64,000 nucleotides of DNA from Euphorbia lathyris (taxonomy: Eukaryota; Streptophyta; Magnoliopsida; Malpighiales; Euphorbiaceae). Made by a program: the position numbers and the translations under genes. Shown piece by piece: positions 11,687 to 22,691 of the stretch (its first letter is position 1; each line of letters opens with the position of its first letter). The stretch is taken from contig NC_088915.1 in NCBI RefSeq assembly GCF_963576675.1, forward strand, positions 83,089,501-83,153,500. The letters run 5' to 3'. The notes beneath the pieces are model-generated. The model was not told the origin of the DNA, did no database searches, and saw only the letters and a list, made by a program, of their open reading frames with translations.

Positions 11687-14565
11687 ATGCATTCTTCAAC
11701 TATGACTAAAGTTTCCTTCAACATCTCCGGTGCCGGCCACCCTAAGCCCAGCTCCGATGAAACTTCCAGGCAAACCTCTGTGCCAGAATCCACCAAGGTC
11801 ACCTCACCTAGCAAAGGAAAAACTGGCCAAACCTCCTCTGGTAAGGGAAAGCCTGAAAAAGTCAGGACCTATTCAAAGGTCTTCGAAAATGTCCGAGAAT
11901 GGAAGGTTGAGCCCTCAAGATGGGTATCTGAAGCCTTCGTACAATCCGAACAACCCTTCTGTGAGTGGATTTCACAAAATGGATGGACTGAGCTGTTTTC
12001 GATTAGGGATCACACCTATCCTGACCTGGTAAAGGAGTTTTACCACAACCTTCGCGTTGCCAATGATAACCAGGACTACTTGGTAACCGTGGTGAAAGAG
12101 AAAACCATCTTCATCAACCCTCTCTACCTAGGAAATTTGCTCAAGTTAAAAACTGAGGGAGCAAGGCTAAGGAGGTCTGGAGATCAGGATGGTACTGGGT
12201 ATGAGGTCAACTTCTGTAAACCTGAAGGCCACTCAGGAGAAGTCTCAGCTTCATCTATGGGTCAGTACCAGAAGATGGCTCATTATCTGCTGAGTTATTT
12301 TATCTATCCCAAGATTAACTGCACCACCTCAGCAACAAATTTCGAGCAATGCTTTATCTGGCATATGCTGACGTACAAACCAATCAACATGCCGGTATTT
12401 CTCATTGCTGGCTTCCAAAGGAGTACGGGTACTCTAAGGCTAGGATCACTCATCACCAGGATCCTCATTGATCATCAAGTAGACCTGTCAGATGAAGAAA
12501 CAGCTAGAGGATCTAAGATCACAGCGGCTTCATTGAGAGCATTGAAGTTCGGTCAGCCTCTAAAGAAAGGAAAAGCTGCTGCTGCTGCGAGTGCTGAACA
12601 GCAAGCTGAGGGAACTGCTGTCCCAAAGAAAGGGAGAAGGACTAAGGCCCCAGCTTCCCGGAAAAGAAAAGCTGTTGAGACTCCTTCCAAAGATGCTGAG
12701 TCTCCAGCTAAGAGGCAGAAGTCAGCTGCTAAGTCAGCTGAGAAAAGGAGCAGGCAAGATGAGCCTGAAACTGAGGACACTAATGAGCAACCTCAGAAGA
12801 AGCAGAAGCCTTCCACACTGACTCCCCTCGACGCCATACCTACTGACATTGTTGTGCCTAGTGACTCTCACTTCACCCAATATCAAGGAAATGTAGCTGA
12901 GTATGAAGAAGATGAGGTGCATTTGGACGATCAGTTCATTGCACAAGTTGAGGAAGAACTAGATGGTGTTAGTTCAGAAGAAGAATAAGAAAAGGCCAGT
13001 AGTCAGGATGACTCTGAGGACAATGAGGCTACAGCCAGTGAAACTGAAGCTGAGCAAGCCAATACTGGGTTGGCTGCTGGAGAAGAACAAGAACTTGACC
13101 AACACAATGTTGATCAAGTCCAAGTACAAGCTGACCAGCTTAATAATGAGCAACAAGAATCCTCTCCATCTCACTCAGGAGAATCTATATAGGCCGACAA
13201 TCCTCCTAGAAAAAGAAGGTTGGTTAAGGCATGTGAGAAGACAGTTAGTGAGCCTCCTATACAACTATCAACTCTTCCTACCTTTGCCATTCAACAACCA
13301 ACCAAAGACCCCTCTGCCCTAAAACTCAGATTTGTTGGTAGAAAACCTGCGGCATCCATCGAAAAACAAGCCTCTGTTTCTTCTCAACAGGAACATGCCG
13401 ACCAAAATGCCTCTGCCACCTCAACAAGTCAGGTTGAAGCAATTACTGTTAATACTGTCCATCCAACCATAGTGCTGACTTCAAATGTATCTGCCCCCGT
13501 CAGCACTGACAGTATTCGCATTTCTACTTCTCCACCCAACAACTCTGCCGATCACTCAACCATACCACAACCTCAAGTGCAGATTGAAAACACCATTCCA
13601 ATCACTGACCATGTCATTCCTTTAACTCCTCTTCCTACCGGTCACACTGATGTCACTACAGGCTCTCAAAGCTATCTGAATGCCACTGAGTCCGGCAAAA
13701 AAATGATTGACTCAGTTCAAGCTTTGATTCAAGACTTTCACCAATCTACTTCTCTTGCTGCTGGGTCTTCATCTATTGAGACTACTCAGCTTTCCCAGGT
13801 CACTCAGCTTCTCAACGAAGTTAAGGGATTCAAGGACTTGCTGAACGTCATCATTACTTTTCAAGCACGGTAAGCTAAGCATGATTCAATCGCCAAGCTG
13901 GCCGAGATCCAGGTGACAACTGTGCAACACCTAAATGCTCTACAACAGCAAGTACAGAACTTGTCAGCTGTGAACCCTGGATATGCAACTTCTGATGAGG
14001 TAAAGATGCTTTTTGCTCAGCTTCACACCGAGCAACTCAATACCAATGAGCAAATGGTCTCTTACTCTCAGTGCTCAGTAGAGCAAATTGGTGAAGCTGT
14101 TCGACTGCTAAATCTGAACAAGCAGGAGATGGACACTGACGCAATGAAACAAAACGAGATGCTGTCTATCACAAGACAAACCTTCAATCACATCCATCAC
14201 ACAAATGTTCAGCGTCAGTACTTTGACACCTACTTACTCAAAACCTTTCATCAAGTCATTGCTGGACTGACTGATGCGCTTATATGGATTTGTAAGTCTG
14301 AAGCTTTCATCGTCAGTATGATCAGTGCTGCCGAACTCAATATACCTGATGAAGTCTCAAATCAGGGAGTTGCCATTTTTGATGGTGTAAATGAAAGCGC
14401 TGACCGACTAAAGCTCTGTCCAACGAACTGACCAGGGCTGTCTTAACCGACAGCTTTAGAATTCCTCCTCCCGATGCTGACAAAACGGGGGAGAAAGATC
14501 AAGCGAGAACACCAGCAAGAACACAGCATGGGTCAAGTCAGTCCCAACAGAAGAAAAAGAAATAG
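11687..14565 (+). pseudogene. Copia-1 ORF3: env-position protein of unknown function, with stops
   Basis: One frame from ATG 11687, interrupted by TAA 12986, TAG near 13190 and TAA 13871, with a frameshift near 14410 before the tail (terminal TAG 14563-14565). Codons 65-280 form a conserved globular domain (FCEWISQNGWTELFS, EFYHNLRV, NFEQCFIWHMLT, LRLGSLITRI) shared with Copia-2 and Copia-3. Next come a long Lys/Ala/Glu-rich low-complexity stretch with basic clusters that could be nuclear signals, a short conserved ATESGKKMIDS block, and a Gln-rich, probably coiled-coil C-terminus. I see no signal peptide or membrane span, so an envelope role is not supported. The N-terminal domain resembles the 'putative plant transposon protein' family as I remember it; this is unverified. 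Confidence 0.8.
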
Positions 14566-15125
14566 ATATATAGGCTAGCTCAGTATAGGCTAAGTATGTA
14601 GTGTGTATTTCTTTTTGCCTATCTTTGAACGTTTGATTGTAAACACTGACTATCTATTTTTAATATCAATACTTGCATCTTCCATTCAAAACTCTGAGTT
14701 ATGAATTATTTGTATACAATGCTGTGTATAATGTTATTCTGTATCTTCAATTAAATCAGCTATGTTTAAGACTTATAAAACTTACTGATTAAACTCAATA
14801 CTGATAACATGTTTGACATTGACTTATATGCCTATATAACATTGTCTTATAGAACTCATTGAACAACAAATTACTCAGCGCACTCTAAATGATTAAACCT
14901 TCTGCTTAATACTTAGTAAATAGAATATGTTACATAAGCTGACCTATATCTGAAAACTGACCTTAGACTTACTCGATTAAACCTTTAAATGTTTAGAGTA
15001 AAACTAAGTCAGTAGCTCAACCCTGACGGGGGAGTTTGCTAAGATATAATAGGTCAACTATCATGGGGGAGCTCAATACTGAGTTCCTCGCTGAATAGTT
15101 TTGCCAACATCAAAATGGGGGAGTT
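14566..15125 (+). other. Copia-1 3' untranslated region and polypurine tracts
   Basis: No ORF. The polypurine tract adjoining the 3' LTR is aaaatgggggagtt (15112-15125). Two further gggggag tracts lie at 15028-15034 and 15065-15071. The same trio recurs in Copia-2 and, partly, in Copia-3. Confidence 0.85.
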
Positions 15126-16472
15126 TGTTGAAACACCTTTCCATATAATTTTGATTTGACAAAATTGTTTAAGTATAATTGAAATACATATTCTAAACAC
15201 ACTAAGTTTAAATGCTTTGATTTATTCTACTAATGTGTTTGTTCAATGTTGAGTTAAATTGTTTATAAGACACAAGAATTAAAAGGCCCAAGCCCAATAC
15301 AAGTGTCAAAGCCCAAGTCAAACAACTCAGTACAACTCGGCCTGCGTTTGTCAAAACGTTATCGCTTTGGACAAAACGCAACTCAGCGAAAGAAGGATCT
15401 AGAAGACCTTCAGGAACAACTTCAAGATGAAGCTGCTGAGTAGACTCGACAAAGCGTACAAGACAGCAGCTGGCTAAGGAAAACTTCCAGACAAAGTATT
15501 TCCACTTTGGGTAAAGTTCAGACGACACAGTATGCTGTCTAGTTGACTTTACCATAAAAGGAGAGACAGTCTGCCGAGCTGACCAAAAGCTGACCGAGGA
15601 CAGAAGATACACAAATCTGATTGGCCGAGAGCTCTGAGCAAGTCAGGATGACAACGACAGGAAGTCGTTTCCCTCCAATGGTTATTTCGAAATTCGAAAT
15701 GACCGATGCCTCAAGACGTCTCTATAAATAGTGCCATCAGAAGCTTCATTACATACAGAACTTGATCAAGCCATTACGCTGACCAAATCTCTACGCAAAT
15801 TTCTGCAAGCAAAAAGCAAAGCAATCTTACACTACATTCAATATCTTTTGTGTAAAAGTCTAGAGTGATTATTCAATCATCTAAGGTGTCTTAGCAAATC
15901 ATTGTTTAGGACAAACACTTATCATTTCTAGAGATTAGAAAGGAGAGGCTGAGTACTCTGTTATAGTACTCAGTGAGAGATTAGGATTGAGTAGAGGTAT
16001 AGAGGAAGGTACTCTTGTTATACTCAGTTGCTAAGATTGTAAAAGGTTTGAGGCTCTACCTTTAAAGAGCTCAGTAGAGGATTCGAAATCTCGGAACGTG
16101 TTCCTGGGACAGGACGTAGGCTTAGAAGAAGCCGAACCTGGATAAATCTACTAAGTAACGTATTTCTTACCTTAAACTCCTTATATATATTGCTTGCTTA
16201 AATAACTAAAAACTGACCAAGTAAAGAGGTCAAGCTGAGTTGTGCGCATTGAACATCTGAGCTCAGGAATAGACTTTAAGTGCTATCTCCTGACTCAAGT
16301 CAAGAAACTGACCTAGTCACCAGTTGACTAAGCCAGTATCTTACTGATTACTCAGCGCCGCTGTTAAAACCTTTTCTCCTAAGAAAAGAAGTCTGCCCTA
16401 AATCTTTAAAAAGTTTAAATAGTTCCTAACCTCCCCTTGGAACTATACTCGTAACATTATAAGGGACCAACA
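15126..16472 (+). repeat. Copia-1 3' LTR (complete, 1,347 bp)
   Basis: It runs from TGTTGAAACACC to GGACCAACA and is followed by target duplication gggct at 16473-16477. It keeps the 350 bp missing from the 5' LTR, including a TATA box (ctataaata near 15722-15730). A near-perfect palindrome (15680-15704, arms ggttatttcgaa) lies about 20 bp upstream of the TATA box. Any ORF on its minus strand is incidental. Confidence 0.95.
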
Positions 16473-16539
16473 GGGCTTCCTTCTCTACAGAAATAATTCC
16501 TCCTTGAGGAATAGTACGATCGGTTATCAGCTCCTCACT

Positions 16540-18645
16540 CTAGTCACCCGCCTTCGAAGGCACTTTACCGGGATCCTCAGGCTCAAGGTCGATAAGGGGT
16601 TTGCTTTCTTCGGCGGATCCGTTCATCACCTTGCGAATGTGATCACGGATGTAGTCCTTGACTTCTGGAATATTGTGATACTTAAGGACAACATCCACGT
16701 CGGGAACCACGAACTCCGGATCTGTAAAATCAATCTCGGGATGCGCCAGTTGAACATACGCCATGATCCACTTGCCATAGTAGTAAGCTCGCTCCCCTAG
16801 CAAGATCTCCGTGTCCTCTAAAGCAGCTTCATGTTCTTTAGCATCCGCATCAATTTGCTCCTTCAATTTAAGGATCTCAGCATCCTTACTCTCATTTAGG
16901 GCAATAGCGGACGCAGCGTTCGCATTGGCAACGACCTCCTTCTCCAACCTTTCTATAGTTGCCTTATCCGCCACTCCTTGAAGGAGATCCGCTTCCATAG
17001 CATGCATACGGGTATATACCTATCAATGCAAAAGCCAATTCAAGCGAAAGAACAACAACAAAACTCTCCCAAAGGAGATCACTCTTTCATCCAAAAATGC
17101 GAAAAAAGATAGAAGGAACTTACCATAAGAAGCTCCGTTTTTCCCATCTGGACATGGGCAGAACCCGAGATCTTATTCTGGCTCTCCCAGACTTCCCCTA
17201 GTTGGCCGAGAGCTTCGTCCAAATCGTTGATGACAGATTCATTTCTCAGAGATCCTTTGTCGCCATATTTGGCGGACCAGTAAGCTCCCAAATCTGGCTT
17301 CACCAACTATGTAAGTATTAAGAAGCAGAAAGTAAGATTCAAGTAAGAGAAGAAAAAATAATACGGTCAACGTACCTCTTCGAGTCTCGCCGTTGGTTTC
17401 ACGGCTCGCATGGCATCGGCGATTAGCTTTCCTCCACCAGTGGATACATATTTCTTCTTCTTTGGAAGAGGAGGATCAACCATGTCACCAGCAGGGCGCT
17501 TCTCCAAGCTCTTATGAGGAGTCGTGACCTGCCCCTTCTTTCGAGCTTCATCCTCCTTCAGTTTCTTGTGTATCTCTACAAGAGCGTGACTGGACTTAGA
17601 CAAACCCCTAACAAAAGAACCATAAAATAATCAAGGTTCAAGGAAAAACAAAGTTACCTTCATCAAGTTCTGTAAACTTCACATAAGTGATCTTGTCCCC
17701 TTCCTGGCGGATTAAGGGAATATCATTCATCATGAAGTCCAAGGCGTCAGCGTATGTCCAGGCCTCCGCCTTGACACTTTTCATGGTTTCCGCCACTTCC
17801 TCATCACTGTCCGTCAATATACGCATGTCTCCAGCCATATGCAAAGGTTTGGCATTCCAAACCGATGGAAAGCCTAGAGACTCGCCCTCCCTTATCTTTA
17901 CATAGAAAAATTTCTCATCCCAAAGATGGACATTGGACATTTTACCGTAGAAGGGCGAATAAGATTTGAACTTGGCGAAAGTGAAGAAAGATTCAACCTT
18001 TCGCTTTGTCGGTTTGTGAAGGGACCGAAAGACACGAGGGTTACATACTACCCCTAAGTTTGAAGCTAAGTAACAATCCAGAGCCAGATCTAACCATCCA
18101 TTTGGATGCAGATGGCTGACAGTGATGTCAAAGTAGGCTAAGATATCCGCCATCATCTTAGGAAGAGGAAGCCAGAACCCTCTTTCTACATGACAACTGT
18201 ACACAGATAAATACCCAGTGGGCGGACATGCGGGTCACTGATGAGCTTCCGCCAATTTAGTTTCATATTCTTTTATCCAAGGAAAGCGATCTGCAAGATT
18301 CGCTAGATCCGCGGCGCTCATACGGGAGGGAGTGGACTCCGCGCGAGGCGCCTTTTTCCTAGACAGGGCTGAAGAAGATGCCTTCATCCCCGAAAACCGC
18401 CTAGAATCTATTGCCGGAGCAAGACAAGTAACGGCGACGGGAAGGTTCTGAATCCTACCTGAGCGAGTTCGATTGCTATTACACGCCGAGTTACGCAACT
18501 CAGCTAAATCGCAACTAACAGTACCTTCGGAAGAAACAGAATTTTCCGAAGAAGAAGAAGTCCAGCTAACTACGGTTTCGGAAGAAGTGGTCAAATTAAA
18601 AAGTTCGAAAGTAGACTCGGAGGATGAAGAAGAACTCCGAAACAT
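16540..18645 (-). pseudogene. Gypsy-1 antisense spliced gene (Tat-element antisense ORF)
   Basis: It reads opposite to pol, between pol and the 3' LTR. Predicted exons: 18645-17658, 17607-17376, 17306-17124 and 17019-16540. Intron ends match GT-AG (gtaact, gtacgt, gtaagt donors). Junctions 2 and 3 keep the frame; junction 1 does not, so a frameshift or another site is involved. Exon 1 starts with a Ser-rich segment and has an in-frame TGA after codon 136. It then has a domain with LHPNGWLDLALDCYLA that aligns with the Gypsy-2 antisense gene. Exon 2 is basic (DPPLPKKKKYVS) and exon 4 is coiled-coil-like (ATIERLEKEVVANANAAS). The LHPNGW domain resembles the 'putative gypsy type transposon' family as I remember it. 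Function is unknown. Confidence 0.75.
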
Positions 18646-18952
18646 TCAGAAAAACAGAATGAAGAGATTCACTTACATGGGAGTTAAGGCTTTGAGGATT
18701 CTGAACTCCGGGAAAACTTTGGGCAAAAAACTCGAAGAAAGATGGAAGAGGAATGCAAATGAAGTGGAAAGAGAAAGAGAGGAAGGAAGAAGGCGTTTTC
18801 TCTTCCCTCGAGCGGCGCGCCTAAGACACGTGTCACCCATCGATTGGCATCGAACAGAGTGACCATCAATGCAAGCCATTATGACGACGCGCGAAGAAGT
18901 TCAAAAGCCCTAATGGGCTTTAAAGGAACTTTAGGGGGGCTTTTAATAACAT
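18646..18952 (-). other. Gypsy-1 leader of the antisense gene and polypurine tract
   Basis: Between the antisense ATG and the 3' LTR there is no ORF that belongs to the element. A purine-rich run with gggggg (18934-18939) is the likely 3' polypurine tract for the + strand element. Minus-strand transcription of the antisense gene would start here or in the LTR. Confidence 0.5.
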
Positions 18953-19462
18953 TGGGATATTATCCAAAGGATCAAAAGGAGATATTCGTCCAGAACAGCC
19001 GTGTATTGATCACCTGATACCGGAATTCCATAGCGTATCAGGCGAGGGGATCCAACAGGCGGATCACCAAGACTCCGCCACGTGAGATCCGCAGTCAAAC
19101 CTATGTGGAGATCCGCCATAACCCCTCGGTCCGCCAGCTGAGCAGCGGAGCCGATTCCGCAATAAAGGCCATTAATGAGCTATTAATAAGCTAATGGACA
19201 TACCTAAAAGAAACAGTAACCGCCATTAATGAAGCATTAATGGAGACTTTCTAGTTACTAAAGGTTACAACTTCACGACTATATATAACTTGCTTCTCAA
19301 GCTATCAAGGTACACATTCACACAATCCTAGAAACCCTACCGAGTCAATTCAGTTTACTCTTCCATACTTTATACTAACTTTGGCATCGGAGCTTCCCCC
19401 GTCGAACCCAACGATGTTCCCACAGAGACGAAAGCTAATCGGAAATTCTCCACAAGTCATCA
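18953..19462 (+). repeat. Gypsy-1 3' LTR (start uncertain)
   Basis: It ends near cacaagtcatca (19462), resembling the end of the Gypsy-2 LTR (ggcaagttatca). A TATA box (ctatatataact) lies at 19279-19290, followed by leader-like sequence, as expected of an LTR. The start is placed at tgggatatt by the TG rule and a length of about 510 bp, close to the Gypsy-2 LTR (509 bp). The 5' LTR is outside the window, so neither the start nor a target duplication can be checked. Confidence 0.6.
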
Positions 19463-19582
19463 AATTCATTATGAATTCGAATTAACTTGATTATCTTTTA
19501 TTGATTCGAAATAATATTTCGAATTGTTTTATTTTTTTATTTTTGAAGTTATGGGGTGAATAAATTGAGATAATTATAACAA

Positions 19583-20507
19583 GGCATAAAGCCCATTTGG
19601 CCCCTAAACAATAGAGCCCAATTCAATACCCCTCATTCTACTCAAATCAGCAATAAGGTCCCTATAGTATTCTTAGATGGTTAATCAACCCCTCACTTAA
19701 CTGCTCTGCCTTCTTCTTCCTTGATTCTTCGTCTGCCTAACATGCAGAAAGCTTAATTGTTCCTACTAGTCTTCATCCATGGGTTTCCAACAATTATTTC
19801 AACTTATCACTTCAAAATCCACCAAAACTTGCAAAAATCAGAAGCAAGATTGCAGAAACTCTCATTACCAACTGATAAGTCATTCCTGGAAAAATTCATT
19901 TCACTGCTACTCAAACTAGATAAAAAAAACCAGCAATTTGGAATTCATACAAGTTTTAACATCATCATGAAGTAACAAAAATTAAAGATGGATATAGATA
20001 TCTTAAATTCAAAATAATTACTGGAGCGGTGAAAAATGATTACTTACCAATAAAGGGGAGAGAAAGTTTCATATCAAAGCTCAATTCCCAGGTGTCAAAG
20101 GGAAAATAGCGAAATCTTTTTTAGCTGGAAAATTAGTAAAAATAGTATGCCAAAACCGAACCCTATGCTGCTTTTCAATGCCAACTCTTGCTTGCTTTGC
20201 CAGTTAATGCATCAAAATTTCCCGTTAATCGATCTAGTGGATAGGTAAGAGAAATGAATTTTGTTGTCGTCTCTGATCTCTTCTTGATGTACTGTGTTTC
20301 CCTTACGAATCCAAAATCAAAATAATAGGCTGCATCATCTTCCAAAACTCTTCCGGCGAAGAGGTCAAGGGAGAAGAAGGGAATTCAGTTAAGAGAGGTT
20401 GATTAAATATCTAAAGATACTATAGGGACCTTATTGCTGATTTGAATAGAGTGAGGGGTTAATTGAGTTTGGCTCTGTAGTTTAGGGGTTTAAATGGGCT
20501 TTATGCC
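19583..20507. mobile_element. Non-autonomous Mutator-like element (925 bp, long TIRs)
   Basis: Terminal inverted repeats of about 121 bp (19583-19703 and 20386-20507) start ggcataaagccca and end tgggctttatgcc. A perfect 9-bp target duplication ttataacaa flanks it (19574-19582 and 20508-20516). Long TIRs with a 9-bp duplication are typical of Mutator-like elements. The interior (19704-20385) has no transposase. It may hold filler host sequence, including a Ser/Lys-rich ORF of no recognisable family near 19757-19975, which I do not believe is a gene. Confidence 0.88.
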
Positions 20508-20738
20508 TTATAACAAACGAGTCGACTTAAAAATTTGGTATTTAAGTTGATAAATAGAAGTTTTTGTTTGAATTGAAACTTAATCAATGAAAATTAAAGT
20601 AATCCAACTGATTATCTTTTGGGATAAATTAAACTAGATTAGTCACTTAATATTATATGAGAATGAGTATAATGAAAGCTATATGCATGTATGTTTAGAT
20701 ATGTAAAGAAAAACATTAGGGTTAAAATGAAAGTAGAG

Positions 20739-21310
20739 TTAATGCGTAAAAATACCAATAACGTTTTGGGTCAGAAGTAATTTTACCCTAACGTCTAAAG
20801 TGATACAATTTTATTTCTATCGTTGGAAGCCAAGGGCAATTTTACTCCTAACATTGATAAATTGGGTCAATTTGAGAAATAATTCATTAAACTGTTTTTT
20901 TGGTCATGAATCTTGTCATCTACACTTCACACGTGCATCATTTTATCAGTAATAAATCACAAACATATGTTAGGATGTGAAAAAAATTAAATAAAATAAA
21001 AAATCCAAAAAATTCATCGAATTGATAAATATTAATCTCCAATTCAATTATTAATTTCTTTTTTGAATCAATTATTAAATTATTAAAAATATGAAATCAT
21101 TTTTTTTGGAACGAATTGATATGCAATTGGTGCAGAATAAGGAACAAAAATTCCGTGTTTTATAACAGTGTCTGAAATTGACCCAAATTATCAACGTTAG
21201 AGGTAAAATTACTTTTAACTACCAACATTGGGGATAAAATTGTACAAATTTATACATTAGAGATAAAATTGCTACAGACCCAAAATGTTAGAAGTATTTT
21301 TACACCTTAA
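20739..21310. mobile_element. MITE-like element with about 140-bp terminal inverted repeats
   Basis: The left arm (about 20739-20878: gtaaaaatacc, gttttgggtc, gggtcaatttgag) is matched in inverted orientation by the right arm (about 21173-21310). The interior is AT-rich and non-coding. Outer ends read ttaatgcgtaaaaata and tatttttacaccttaa; a ttaa at each end could be the target duplication, but this is not certain. Related arm sequence occurs near 46812-46850. Confidence 0.7.
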
Positions 21311-21692
21311 CACACAAAAGAACTTAGTTGATTTAGTGGACTTAGCTGGCTCAGTAATAAGGCCCAAATTGAAGTTGATGGTTCAATAACACATCCACCA
21401 TCTTTTGGATATTAGGGTTTTATTTCATTTTTATACAGCAGACTCCACACTTCTTCTCTCTTCTTGTCTCTTTCAAAAGGAAACGCAGCTCCTTTTTTCA
21501 TGGCCACCGGTTCTCCTTGCTCCGATTCGCTCTCGTTCACTCTCTCCTGGGATCTCCTAACTGGTCCCATGGTTTCTCGCTCATGTTCCGATCCTTAAGA
21601 GGTCTCATCGGACAAGTTCCGATATGACGGTGGTGGTTTTCGTCTCCGATGAAGAGCCTTGAGTCCCTGAGGAGGTCCGACCAGTCTATAGC
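21311..21692 (+). other. Relic gene 5' end (left of the gag-only element)
   Basis: It looks like a promoter and leader: a telo-box-like ttagggttt (21412-21420), tttttataca, then a CT-rich leader and atggccaccgg at 21500. The reading frame from that ATG stops after about 30 codons. Pieces of the same unit continue after the insertion (22921 on) with a splice-donor-like aaggtaagttt near 22934. Probably a dead gene fragment of unknown identity. Confidence 0.35.
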
Positions 21693-21922
21693 TGTTTGAA
21701 AATGAATGAGATGATTTGATAACAACTCAATTTGCTGTGGAAAGTATATATTTTATTGATGTGATACTGAGTTTAAATACAGCAGACACAGTTACAGAAT
21801 AACTGTTCAATAACTACATCCTACAAATCAGTGATTTAAATAACCACTTGAGACAACTGACTAAAATCATACAGATGAAAAATACAAGATAAAATAGCAG
21901 TTACTAAAGCATAAATTTAACA
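21693..21922 (-). repeat. 3' LTR of the gag-only element
   Basis: Begins tgtttgaaaatgaatg on the + strand and ends taaatttaaca. It is nearly identical to 22692-22920, with changes near 21696-21700 and 21872. The minus-strand polypurine tract agcaaggaggag adjoins it (21923-21935). Confidence 0.93.
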
Positions 21923-21954
21923 CTCCTCCTTGCTTTGGTTATTCTTCTTGTACT

Positions 21955-22623
21955 TCATTCCTTTTCTTCCCAAAATAATGCACCTTCAACAAAATTCTCA
22001 GACCTTAAAAGTCTCTTCTGCTCTTGTGTCTGCAAAGCGTTCAACAACTCTGCCAAACTAATTGTTGACAGATCCTTAGTGTTTTCCAGAGAAGAAATGG
22101 TTGCTTCAAACCGTTCAGGAACAGTCACAAGAAGCTTTTGAACTAATCTAGAATCAGGAAATTCAGTACCGAGTAATCTTACTTTGTTAGCAATGCTAAT
22201 CAATTTGTCTGAATACTCTTTGACAGTTTCTGAATCCTTCATCTTTTGAAATTCAAATTCTCTGATCAAGTTAAGAGCCTTCATTCCCTTGATCTTCTCA
22301 TCTCCTTCAAATTCCTTCTTCAAGAAATTCCAGACTTCAAAAGCTGATTTTATTGTCATGATTCTGATAAAGATATCAGATGAGACTGCAACAAATAACG
22401 TAGCCCTGGCCTCCGACTTTCTTGATTTCTTCTCCTTGTGATTTTTTATCTGCGCCATAGTTGGATTATTGGATAATGGAGGAACTTCGTAGTCCTCTTC
22501 AACAGCTTCCCAGAGATCATTAGCCTCTAGATGTGCTTCCATCCTTGCTGCCCAAATATGATAGCCTTCACCATTGAAAACATGTGGTGCTAATGCAATA
22601 AATGGAGTTTGTGACAAATCCAT
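21955..22623 (-). CDS. Gag of the gag-only copia-type element (222 aa)
   Basis: The start chosen is the ATG at 22623 (MDLSQTPFIALAPHVFNGEG), because upstream in-frame codons read through the primer-site leader. It contains the copia gag core: YHIWAARMEAHLEA near residue 21, AFEVWNFLKKEFEGD near 102, and VQKLLVTVPERFEATISSLE near 165. There is no zinc knuckle and no protease, RT or integrase; the ORF ends (EEKE, stop at 21955) just before the polypurine tract. It is uninterrupted and shares little sequence with the Copia-1/2 gag, so it belongs to another copia lineage. Confidence 0.88.
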   Translation of the reverse strand: MDLSQTPFIALAPHVFNGEGYHIWAARMEAHLEANDLWEAVEEDYEVPPLSNNPTMAQIKNHKEKKSRKSEARATLFVAVSSDIFIRIMTIKSAFEVWNFLKKEFEGDEKIKGMKALNLIREFEFQKMKDSETVKEYSDKLISIANKVRLLGTEFPDSRLVQKLLVTVPERFEATISSLENTKDLSTISLAELLNALQTQEQKRLLRSENFVEGALFWEEKE

Positions 22624-22677
22624 AAAGAAGAAGAGAAAAGGAAATAATAACAAATTCACAAGTCCCTCAAGAAGAGA

Positions 22678-22689
22678 GCTCTGATACCA
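22678..22689 (-). other. Primer binding site of the gag-only element
   Basis: On the minus strand this reads tggtatcagagc, two bases inside the 5' LTR. It is the initiator tRNA-Met type, the same as in Copia-1 and Copia-2. Confidence 0.92.
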
Positions 22690-22691
22690 TT

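Larger units (their letters stand above)
5303..16472 (+). mobile_element. Copia-1: full-length Ty1/copia element with an extra 3' ORF
   Basis: This 11,170-bp element is bounded by LTRs starting TGTTGAAACACC and ending GGGACCAACA. The 5-bp target duplication gggct is present at 5298-5302 and 16473-16477. It has a tRNA-iMet-type primer site, a polypurine tract, gag, pol (protease-integrase-RT-RNase H, the copia order) and a third ORF between pol and the 3' LTR. A long third ORF downstream of pol, with a gag carrying several zinc knuckles, fits the SIRE/Maximus branch of copia; that assignment is inferred. The LTRs differ at roughly 16 sites by eye over the shared 1 kb, and the 5' LTR carries a 350-bp deletion. 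pol and ORF3 contain stops. Confidence 0.96.
1..19462 (+). mobile_element. Gypsy-1: partial Ty3/gypsy (Tat-type) LTR retrotransposon, old and nested
   Basis: The window opens inside gag, so the 5' LTR and start of gag lie outside. Order on the + strand is gag, protease, reverse transcriptase, RNase H, integrase (to 4593), a non-coding stretch, an antisense spliced gene (18645 down to 16540) and the 3' LTR ending near 19462. Copia-1 occupies 5303-16472. The second RNase H-like domain (TDGA...), the absence of a chromodomain after integrase and the antisense ORF next to the 3' LTR point to the Tat lineage; the lineage call is from family knowledge. Several stops and frameshifts make it non-autonomous, and it looks older than Gypsy-2. 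Confidence 0.88.

Noticed and set aside
12553..12780. Antisense ORF over Copia-1 ORF3
   Set aside because: Product of the repetitive Lys/Ala-rich codons on the other strand.
15208..15612. 134-aa minus-strand ORF
   Set aside because: It lies inside the Copia-1 3' LTR and covers its palindrome-side region; no codon or family support.
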